Part shown: positions 1 to 4,943 of the stretch, in pieces
Layout of the letters: the number at the start of each line of letters is the position of its first letter
Numbering within the stretch: the first letter of the stretch is position 1
Assembly (NCBI GenBank): GCA_015489185.1
Contig: WGAE01000121.1
Location: forward strand, 1 to 6,076
DNA: 6,076 nt
Direction: 5' to 3'
Source: Campylobacterales bacterium
Lineage (GTDB): Bacteria; Campylobacterota; Campylobacteria; Campylobacterales; QNZT01
The notes under the pieces: generated by a model
What the model was told of the DNA's origin: nothing
Database searches by the model: none
What the model saw: only the letters and a program-made list of their open reading frames with translations
Position numbers and translations under genes: made by a program

Positions 1-282
1 ATTCGAATCGATGACGAATTCAGTTTCGACAGCGAAGGTATGCAACTAATTCGAAACGGGGAGTATGTCAAACTTACCAAAAAAGAGACACAGCTACTGC
101 AACTTCTGATTGCCCGAAAAAATCAGATTGTACCGTTTGATGTTATAGAGCTGGAAATCTGGCCGGACAAAGAACCCAACGAAAATACCCGACGAGCACT
201 CGTCAGCCGCCTTCGAAGCAAACTTGGAAACAAACACATCGAAACGATCATTTCTATGGGATATCGGTTACACATAACATAA
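1..282 (+). CDS. OmpR/PhoB-family response regulator, C-terminal DNA-binding domain (5' partial)
   Basis: The frame is open from the first base to TAA at 280-282, giving 93 visible residues; the start and the receiver domain lie outside the window. The visible part is a winged-helix effector domain of the Trans_reg_C type. It has the family pattern: L-T-K-K-E-T-x-L-L-x-L-L (first helix), a W-P-D turn, the recognition-helix stretch ending S-R-L-R-S-K-L-G, and a C-terminal hairpin I-x-x-I-x-x-M-G-Y-R-L. In this family, phosphorylation of an N-terminal Asp promotes dimerisation and DNA binding; a sensor kinase partner would be expected nearby but is not visible. An internal ATG at 40 lies inside the domain's N-terminal beta-sheet, so it is not a credible start. 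The gene converges on the next gene and is not part of the downstream operon. The target genes cannot be read from the sequence. Confidence 0.88.
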   Translation: MRIDDEFSFDSEGMQLIRNGEYVKLTKKETQLLQLLIARKNQIVPFDVIELEIWPDKEPNENTRRALVSRLRSKLGNKHIETIISMGYRLHIT

Positions 283-340
283 TAATTCTCAATGTCCAAA
301 AGCTATCTTACAATACACTGTAAAGAAACCGGTAAAGAAC

Positions 341-370
341 AAAAACTCTGGAGGTGATTCACCGTTTTTT
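341..370. terminator. Possible bidirectional terminator between convergent genes
   Basis: GGTG (353-356) and CACC (360-363) form a short stem with a 3-nt loop. It is flanked by an A-run (341-345) and a T-run (365-370) that can themselves pair, with a 6-nt bulge at 347-352. Read on +, the stem is followed by G and six T. Read on -, the T-run comes about eight bases after the stem. The location between two converging genes fits, but the 4-bp GC core is weak. The + strand T-run overlaps the stop codon of the minus-strand gene. Confidence 0.35.
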
Positions 371-1502
371 AATGTAAAATTTCAAACTTCGGTTTGGCGA
401 TCATATCATCAGGTTTTTTATCCTCTTCAAAAATCACCTCTTCATCAGCACTCTGCGTTTCATCGATGTTCATCCGTTTTGCTTCAATCTTTTTTTGCAA
501 ATCGTACGCGGTTTCCATATAGGAAGGTGCAATAATCTCATGAGATGTTTTCGGTTTTTCTCTCTTATGTACGATATGTTTTTTATGTCTCTTTTTCGCT
601 GTCGATTTCACAGAACCTGTTTTATGAGAGACTTTTTTGGATACTGCTTTGGAAGAGTTTGAACTTTTCCCTTCCGCTACGCTAACTGCTGATACCGGCG
701 GCTGAGGGACAACGTTTTTTTGCTCCTCTTTTTCGGTATATGCGTGTGCAGGCGTCTGTGAAGATTGTGCAACTCTGTCCACTTCATGAACTGTTGTTTT
801 GATTTGCTTCTCAGGAGTCTCTTTTGAAGCGGAGACTAGTTTAAGCGATTCTGCCAGCTTTTTGGACGGCAGGAGTTGCAGACCCTCTTCTTTCAGTGAC
901 GCAAAAATCGATTGGAGTCTCGAAGCGGTATCATTGTTTGTAACATTGCCTTCGATTTTGATCGTATTGTTTTCGATAAAAAGAGAACCGGCAGCCAACT
1001 TCCCTTCTGTAATCAACTGAACGAGTGCCACAACATCTTTTTGCCACGGAGCGGATTCAATCGTAGTTTGATAATCGAGATCACTTTTACAGTGATGCGT
1101 CTGACAAAAATCTTTTAAAAATCTCCCCAACGTACCGTTTTGCTCTTCTGATGCAAGTAATCCGACAATTTGTGTCGTTTTCCCGGATTGCATCATGCCG
1201 AAAACCGGCGGTGCTTTTTCGACAACAACGGGAGTAGTTTCGTCACTCTTTGCGGTGATTTTTGTTTCAGCGGTATTTGTACCGTCGGTATCGTTTTCAT
1301 GATGATTTGTTCCTTTTGCAGAACTCCCCTTTTCGAGTCCGTCCAGAGTATCGAGTGCCGGTTTTGGGTGTGTGACGGGTACGGCTCGAATTGCACTTTG
1401 TGTCACATCCGGAACACGTTCGGCTTGCCAGACTTCCTGAAACATCAATCCGAACAATACCGCAACCAGTATCGTTGCCGCAATTAAAACTTTTTTCTCC
1501 AT
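369..1502 (-). CDS. Unrecognised membrane-anchored protein with long charged C-terminal tail
   Basis: The protein has 377 residues and I do not recognise it. Residues 1-4 (M-E-K-K) precede a hydrophobic segment at about 5-21, most simply a signal anchor with the rest in the periplasm; no lipobox Cys or clear cleavage site is visible. Residues about 30-100 are a polar, Thr/Asp-rich linker. A compact domain at about 100-215 contains C133 and C138 (C-x4-C with two His between), then a beta-type stretch S-L-F-I-E-N-N-T-I-K-I-E-G-N-V and an amphipathic helix; this vaguely recalls BON or OmpA-associated modules, which is only an inference. Residues 220-285 are low-complexity, 287-318 strongly basic (Lys/His/Arg), and 352-367 acidic. 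ATG at 1502 is supported by AAGGAG (1510-1515 on the minus strand) seven bases upstream. It is divergent from the MoxR operon, so co-function is not implied beyond a possible shared control region. Confidence 0.8.
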   Translation of the reverse strand: MEKKVLIAATILVAVLFGLMFQEVWQAERVPDVTQSAIRAVPVTHPKPALDTLDGLEKGSSAKGTNHHENDTDGTNTAETKITAKSDETTPVVVEKAPPVFGMMQSGKTTQIVGLLASEEQNGTLGRFLKDFCQTHHCKSDLDYQTTIESAPWQKDVVALVQLITEGKLAAGSLFIENNTIKIEGNVTNNDTASRLQSIFASLKEEGLQLLPSKKLAESLKLVSASKETPEKQIKTTVHEVDRVAQSSQTPAHAYTEKEEQKNVVPQPPVSAVSVAEGKSSNSSKAVSKKVSHKTGSVKSTAKKRHKKHIVHKREKPKTSHEIIAPSYMETAYDLQKKIEAKRMNIDETQSADEEVIFEEDKKPDDMIAKPKFEILH

Positions 1503-1542
1503 TTTCCGACTCCTTGGACCGAAACTGTGTGCAGTTCAATAT

Positions 1543-1570
1543 ATTTTACTTTAATATCGCTTTGGGTCAG
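1543..1570 (-). promoter_or_regulatory. Candidate promoter for the minus-strand membrane-anchored gene
   Basis: On the minus strand a TAAAAT -10-like box (1543-1548) is followed by an AT-rich stretch. It is preceded by CTGACC (1565-1570) as a weak -35-like box with 16-bp spacing. Transcription would begin about 35 nt before the start codon, leaving room for the AAGGAG ribosome site. This is motif matching only; Campylobacterota promoters often lack a clear -35 box. Confidence 0.3.
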
Positions 1571-1574
1571 TTTA

Positions 1575-1587
1575 TTTGCACTGCAAA
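1575..1587. promoter_or_regulatory. 13-nt palindrome in the divergent control region (possible operator)
   Basis: TTTGCA and TGCAAA flank a single central C, giving a perfect inverted repeat of 6-bp arms. It lies between the candidate -35 region of the minus-strand gene and the candidate moxR promoter. That is a good position for a dimeric regulator acting on one or both genes. No regulator can be named from the sequence. Confidence 0.3.
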
Positions 1588-1618
1588 AATCTTCAACGTG
1601 CTGTTTGGCAAAATTCGC

Positions 1619-1624
1619 TAAAAT
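1619..1624 (+). promoter_or_regulatory. Candidate -10 box for the moxR operon
   Basis: TAAAAT lies 28 bp before the moxR start. No convincing -35 hexamer is found 16-18 bp upstream, as is common for sigma-70 promoters in Campylobacterota. The implied 5' leader is short, about 20 nt, and carries the GGAG ribosome site at 1644-1647, five bases from the ATG. Confidence 0.3.
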
Positions 1625-1652
1625 TGTTCTTTATCAGTAAAATGGAGCTTTC

Positions 1653-2600
1653 ATGAACGAAAAACTGACTGCGATCAAAACGGAGATTCAAAAAGTCATC
1701 GTCGGGCAGGAGCAGATGATCGACGCACTGCTGATCGGTCTGCTTTGCGACGGACATATCCTGCTGGAAGGTGTGCCGGGACTGGCAAAAACCACTACCG
1801 TCAATACGCTGGCAAAAACACTTGGACTTGATTTCAAACGTGTCCAGTTCACCCCTGACCTGTTGCCGAGTGACATTATCGGTACCGAGATCTACGATCC
1901 GCAAAAAAACAGCTTTAAAATCAAAAAGGGACCTGTTTTCACCAACTTGTTGCTTGCGGATGAGATCAACCGTGCTCCTGCCAAGGTACAGTCGGCACTG
2001 CTCGAAGCGATGCAGGAGCGTCAGGTTACGATCGCCGACGAAACGTTCAGTCTCGACTATCCGTTTCTGACCCTCGCCACACAAAACCCGATCGAACAGG
2101 AGGGTGCTTATTCACTTCCTGAAGCGCAGCTCGACCGCTTTATGCTCAAAGTCGTTGTCGGTTACAACAGCAAAGAGGAGGAGATCGAGATCATCACGCG
2201 TATCGCGGAAGGAAAAAGCGATGAGGTCAAAACTGTCGCTACCGCACAGGATCTCGACGAGATGAAAGCGGCGATGCAAGAGATCCATATCGACGAAGAG
2301 CTGAAAGGGTATATTGTCGATCTTGTATTTGCCACGCGTGAACCTGAAAAATACGGTCTGGAATCGTACAAAGAGTATATACAGTACGGAGCGAGTCCGC
2401 GCGCGTCGATCAACCTTTACAAAGGGGCGCAGGCGCATGCCTTTTTACGCGGCAACACTTTCGTCACTCCGGTAGATATCGCGGCAATGGCAAAAGAGGT
2501 GCTCCGCCATCGTGTTATCCTCAGTTACGAAGCGGAAGCCGAAGGGATCACCAGCGATGAAATCATCGAAAAGGTGATTGAAGCGGTACCGCTTCCATAA
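1653..2600 (+). CDS. MoxR-family AAA+ ATPase
   Basis: This 315-residue protein has the usual length for MoxR ATPases. The AAA+ motifs are visible in order: Walker A G-V-P-G-L-A-K-T (40-47), Walker B L-L-L-A-D-E-I-N-R (99-107, with D103 and E104), sensor 1 A-T-Q-N-P (142-146, N145), the arginine-finger region L-P-E-A-Q-L-D-R-F (155-163, R162) and sensor 2 G-A-S-P-R (246-250, R250). All catalytic residues appear intact. MoxR proteins are cytoplasmic ring-forming ATPases that work with VWA-domain proteins, as chaperones or in cofactor insertion; the real substrate here is unknown. ATG at 1653 follows GGAG by five bases, and homologues begin in the same way just before the I-V-G-Q-E motif (16-20). 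It is the first gene of the operon. Its stop codon TAA overlaps an ATG that opens the repeat-derived frame described separately. Confidence 0.95.
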   Translation: MNEKLTAIKTEIQKVIVGQEQMIDALLIGLLCDGHILLEGVPGLAKTTTVNTLAKTLGLDFKRVQFTPDLLPSDIIGTEIYDPQKNSFKIKKGPVFTNLLLADEINRAPAKVQSALLEAMQERQVTIADETFSLDYPFLTLATQNPIEQEGAYSLPEAQLDRFMLKVVVGYNSKEEEIEIITRIAEGKSDEVKTVATAQDLDEMKAAMQEIHIDEELKGYIVDLVFATREPEKYGLESYKEYIQYGASPRASINLYKGAQAHAFLRGNTFVTPVDIAAMAKEVLRHRVILSYEAEAEGITSDEIIEKVIEAVPLP

Positions 2601-2602
2601 TG

Positions 2603-2692
2603 ATGACGCGATTTGAGCAAAGCCCAAATCACTACGCTAACGCTGTGTTCCGCTCAGCGCGAGGCTCACGCGCAGTTGAACCGCGCTTGAAG
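2603..2692 (+). repeat. Tandem 90-bp intergenic repeat, unit 1
   Basis: This is the first of two direct copies, 80 of 90 bases identical to the second, placed end to end between moxR and the DUF58 gene. Two hairpins can be drawn. GATTTG (2610-2615) pairs with CAAATC (2625-2630), with an inner GC/GC pair after an A-C mismatch. GCGCG (2657-2661) pairs with CGCGC (2669-2673) around a 7-nt loop. The unit is richer in CpG/GCGC strings than the flanking genes. The hairpins and intergenic location suggest a dispersed REP-like element, but no other copy lies in this window. Confidence 0.85.
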
Positions 2693-2782
2693 ATGACGCG
2701 ATTTGCGCAAAACCCAAATCATGACGCTGACGCTATGTTCCGCTCAGCGTGGGGCTCACGCGCAGCTGAACCGCGCTTGAAA
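2693..2782 (+). repeat. Tandem 90-bp intergenic repeat, unit 2
   Basis: The second copy directly abuts unit 1 with no spacer. It keeps the GATTTG/CAAATC hairpin (2700-2705 with 2715-2720). Two mutually exclusive stems are possible in its second half: ACGCTGA (2724-2730) with TCAGCGT (2744-2750), a perfect 7-bp stem with a 13-nt loop, or GCGTG (2747-2751) with CACGC (2757-2761). The 3' end of this unit contributes the AAAGG ribosome site of the DUF58 gene. Confidence 0.85.
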
Positions 2783-2784
2783 GG
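2780..2784 (+). promoter_or_regulatory. Ribosome binding site that fixes the TTG start of the DUF58 gene
   Basis: AAAGG lies eight bases before TTG at 2793. An in-frame TGA at 2778-2780 leaves no room for any start further upstream, and the conserved DUF58 N-terminus begins soon after, so TTG is the best start. The site straddles the edge of repeat unit 2. Confidence 0.6.
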
Positions 2785-2792
2785 TTTTTACC

Positions 2793-3623
2793 TTGTCTAA
2801 ACTGAAAAAGATTCTGATCAAAACCCGTCGCCAGGTATTTAGCGAAATTGCGGGAAATAACCCCTCCATTTTCCAGGGTGAAGGGTTTGATTTTGTCGAA
2901 CTTCGCGAATATAACTACGGGGACGATATTCGCCATATCGACTGGAACGTGACGGCAAAAATGCAAAAACCGTATGTCAAAATCTTCAAAGAGGAGCGGG
3001 AGCTGAATATTGTCGCTGTTTCGGTACTGGGCGGCAATGTCTGGTTCGGACGCAAAAAGTTCAAACAGGAGACGATCGCCGAAACGGTTGCGTTGCTGGG
3101 GTACTCAACGGTCAAAAACGGGGATCGTTTCAGCAGTTATATCTATACCGATAAACTCGAACAGATCACCCCGCCGTCCAAAAGTATCCATAGCGTGCAC
3201 AAAGCGACACAATCGGTTCTGGAGTTTCCCGCGCTGGGAAAACGGGTCGATGCCGACGCCCTGCCCCGGCTGCTTTTTGATCGTATCAAACGGCGTTCGA
3301 TCATCTTCGTCATCGCGGATTTTTTCGATGCGTTCGATTTCAGGCTTCTTGCCAAAAAACATGAAGTGATCGCGCTGATCGTTCGCGACAGCCTCGAAGA
3401 GCGTCCCGAAGAGATGGGGCTTGTCAATCTCTACGATCCGCAGACGATGCGTACGTCGCTTTTGCAACTCGATCGCAAAACGGTGCAGACGTACGCACAA
3501 ACGGTACGGGAGCGCAATATCGCGCTGTATAAAGATTTTCGCAAAAACCAAATCGCATTTGCCAGAATTTTCACACATGAAGAGCCTTTTGCGAAATTAT
3601 CGAAACTATTTATGGGAAAATAA
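2793..3623 (+). CDS. DUF58 family protein (MoxR-associated, VWA-like fold, MIDAS lost)
   Basis: The protein has 276 residues and starts at TTG (see the ribosome site entry). The DUF58 signature is clear: T-R-R (11-13), then G-F-D-F-V-E-L-R-E-Y and G-D-D-I-R-H-I-D-W-N (31-52), and K-I-F-K-E-E-R-E-L (63-71). Family members then usually carry a VWA-like V-D-x-S-x-S-M metal site. Here residues 74-86 read V-A-V-S-V-L-G-G-N-V-W-F-G, without the Asp or the paired Ser, so metal binding through a MIDAS is unlikely. The following N-G-D-R-F (109-113) and I-I-F-V-I-A-D-F-F-D (170-179) blocks are retained. No membrane segment is visible, so it is probably cytoplasmic and works with the MoxR ATPase and membrane VWA proteins. 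Its TAA overlaps the next ATG by one base (TAATG), suggesting translational coupling. Confidence 0.9.
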   Translation: MSKLKKILIKTRRQVFSEIAGNNPSIFQGEGFDFVELREYNYGDDIRHIDWNVTAKMQKPYVKIFKEERELNIVAVSVLGGNVWFGRKKFKQETIAETVALLGYSTVKNGDRFSSYIYTDKLEQITPPSKSIHSVHKATQSVLEFPALGKRVDADALPRLLFDRIKRRSIIFVIADFFDAFDFRLLAKKHEVIALIVRDSLEERPEEMGLVNLYDPQTMRTSLLQLDRKTVQTYAQTVRERNIALYKDFRKNQIAFARIFTHEEPFAKLSKLFMGK

Positions 3624-4018
3624 TGCAACAAAATACCGAACAACTGCGTGAAATCAGAGATTTGGTCGAAATTCCGGATCTGAGTTTTTACTTTTTTATC
3701 GCGATCACGGCTGTCGTGATCCTTTTTGTCGGAACCGTCGCCTATATGTTCTGGCAAAACTACCGCAAAAAACACAATACCCGTCAACGTCGCGCCGTTT
3801 TCAAAAAACTTGCCTCCGTCGATTTCTCAGACTCCAAAAAGGCGGCGTACGCCATCACCCGCTACGGCAGATTTCTCGCGGATGAAGAGCGTAGTAAAAA
3901 ACTTTTCGACCAGTTGCTGCCGCGCCTGGAAAAGTATAAATATACGCCCGATCCCCCGCCGTTTGATCCGGAAGATATCAAATATTATGATCTTTTCGTC
4001 GAGTCGGTAGATGAGTGA
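3623..4018 (+). CDS. Small single-TM protein of the MoxR/VWA operon, DUF4381-like
   Basis: The protein has 131 residues. An N-terminal stretch R-E-I-R-D-L-V-E-I-P (9-18) resembles the L-R-D-I-x-x-P opening of DUF4381 proteins, which occupy this slot between DUF58 and the first VWA gene in many bacteria. One strong transmembrane helix spans about 22-44, followed by a basic stretch (Y-R-K-K, 47-50), placing the rest in the cytoplasm. The C-terminal part is helical and ends with a Pro-rich Y-T-P-D-P-P-P-F-D-P-E (107-117). The start overlaps the DUF58 stop by one base, with GGGA (3614-3617) as ribosome site. The last eight bases overlap the next gene. A role as a membrane tether or assembly partner for the VWA proteins is inferred from position only. 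The family assignment is tentative because the similarity is short. Confidence 0.75.
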   Translation: MQQNTEQLREIRDLVEIPDLSFYFFIAITAVVILFVGTVAYMFWQNYRKKHNTRQRRAVFKKLASVDFSDSKKAAYAITRYGRFLADEERSKKLFDQLLPRLEKYKYTPDPPPFDPEDIKYYDLFVESVDE

Positions 4019-4943
4019 GATGACGTTCGAATACCCCTGGGTTTTCGCGCTGCTGGGGGTTTTTCTGCTTTGCAGCCGCTTTTGCCCTCCCCGTCTGGAA
4101 GCGATCATCTTTCCCCATCTGGATATTTTTATCGCCAGTGAAACGCGTGCATCCGTGTGGCTGCGCGTCATGAAATGGCTGGCGATCTTTTTCGCACTGG
4201 TCGCACTTGCTTCACCGGTTGTCACCGATAAGATCGATATCGAACACAAGGAAGGGTACGCGATTGTTCTCGCGCTTGATGCCAGCGGTTCGATGCGATA
4301 CGGATTTGAAGACAGTTATCTCGCCAACCGCTCCAGGGAGAATAAGTTTCAAGTCTCCAAAAGAATCGTGCAGGAGTTTATCCGCAAACGTCAAAACGAT
4401 GCGCTGGGACTGGTGGTGTTCGGCAACTACGCCTATGTCGCTTCACCGCTGACTTATGATAAAAATATTTTGTTACAGATTTTGCGCAGACTCTACGCGA
4501 CCATCGCAGGTCCCAACTACACGGTCATCAACGATGCCCTGTTTCAAAGCGCAAAACTGCTTGAAAAGAGCAAAGCCAAAAGCAAGATCATCATTTTGCT
4601 CACCGACGGACAGAGCCGCGGAGACAACATTCCTTTCGATGTCGCAATGCAGATGGTCAAAAAAGCGGGTGTGAAAGTTTATACCGTAGGTATCGGCAAC
4701 AAAGGGGATTACAACGCCGAATTTCTGAAACTGATCGCAAAAGAGAGCGGCGGGCGTTTCTTTTCCGCCAACGATAAAAAAGCGCTTCATGAAGTCTATG
4801 CCACGATCGACAAACTCGAAAAGTCGAAAATTGAAGCGCGCCGTTATGTCAAAAAAACCTACCTTTACGAATTTCCGCTCTTTGTCGCCTTTATGGCACT
4901 CCTTTTTTACACATGGCTTTTGAACAAAAGGGGGGTGGCATGA
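4011..4943 (+). CDS. batA: BatA-like VWA-domain membrane protein
   Basis: The protein has 310 residues, close to the usual BatA length. It has transmembrane segments at about 9-21, 53-71 and 287-304 around a VWA domain (about 81-270). The MIDAS is complete: D-A-S-G-S (90-94), T171 in the N-Y-T-V-I-N-D loop, and T-D-G (198-200). So divalent-metal-dependent ligand binding is likely, with the domain facing the periplasm in the usual topology (family knowledge). Bat proteins were named for aerotolerance in Bacteroides, and their molecular role is still not settled. ATG at 4011 gives an 8-nt overlap with the preceding gene. ATG at 4020 is an alternative that removes three residues; neither has a strong ribosome site, consistent with coupling. 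The symbol reflects architecture and order, not a search. Confidence 0.9.
   Translation: MSEMTFEYPWVFALLGVFLLCSRFCPPRLEAIIFPHLDIFIASETRASVWLRVMKWLAIFFALVALASPVVTDKIDIEHKEGYAIVLALDASGSMRYGFEDSYLANRSRENKFQVSKRIVQEFIRKRQNDALGLVVFGNYAYVASPLTYDKNILLQILRRLYATIAGPNYTVINDALFQSAKLLEKSKAKSKIIILLTDGQSRGDNIPFDVAMQMVKKAGVKVYTVGIGNKGDYNAEFLKLIAKESGGRFFSANDKKALHEVYATIDKLEKSKIEARRYVKKTYLYEFPLFVAFMALLFYTWLLNKRGVA

Larger units (their letters stand above)
2600..2800 (+). other. Repeat-derived 66-codon open frame linking moxR to the DUF58 gene (doubtful gene)
   Basis: An ATG at 2600 overlaps the moxR stop by one base (TAATG). The frame stays open through both 90-bp repeat units, then stops at 2798-2800, eight bases into the DUF58 gene. 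The product would be two 30-residue repeats, each starting M-T-R-F and ending E-P-R-L-K, plus five residues. Between the units 10 bases differ: 8 changes are non-synonymous (7 residues altered) and 2 synonymous. That is not the pattern expected of a selected protein sequence. No domain, signal or membrane segment is seen. It may be chance, or it may serve only as a translational bridge between moxR and the DUF58 gene. Confidence 0.2.

Noticed and set aside
1173..1199. P-loop-like G-M-M-Q-S-G-K-T (residues 102-109) in the minus-strand envelope protein
   Set aside because: It fits the GxxxxGK[ST] pattern by letter, but the protein is predicted to be periplasmic and has no Walker B strand or NTPase context; chance is more likely.
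1606..1619. Sigma-54-like TTGGCA...GC upstream of moxR
   Set aside because: The GG and GC are 8 bases apart, not the required 10, and the downstream TTGCW box is not matched.
1593..2084. A 163-codon minus-strand open frame over the start of moxR
   Set aside because: It is the antisense shadow of the Walker A and B region of moxR and shows no family-like motifs of its own.
2603..2782. Tandem repeat as a CRISPR array
   Set aside because: There are only two abutting 90-bp copies with no spacers between them and no cas gene nearby.
2600..2800. Repeat-derived frame as a true conserved protein gene
   Set aside because: Eight of ten differences between the copies change the amino acid, no domain or localisation signal is present, and the sequence is better explained as a structured non-coding repeat; it is kept only as a low-confidence coupling frame.
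3105..3578. A 157-codon minus-strand open frame within the DUF58 gene
   Set aside because: It is antisense to a well-supported gene, and no motifs support it.
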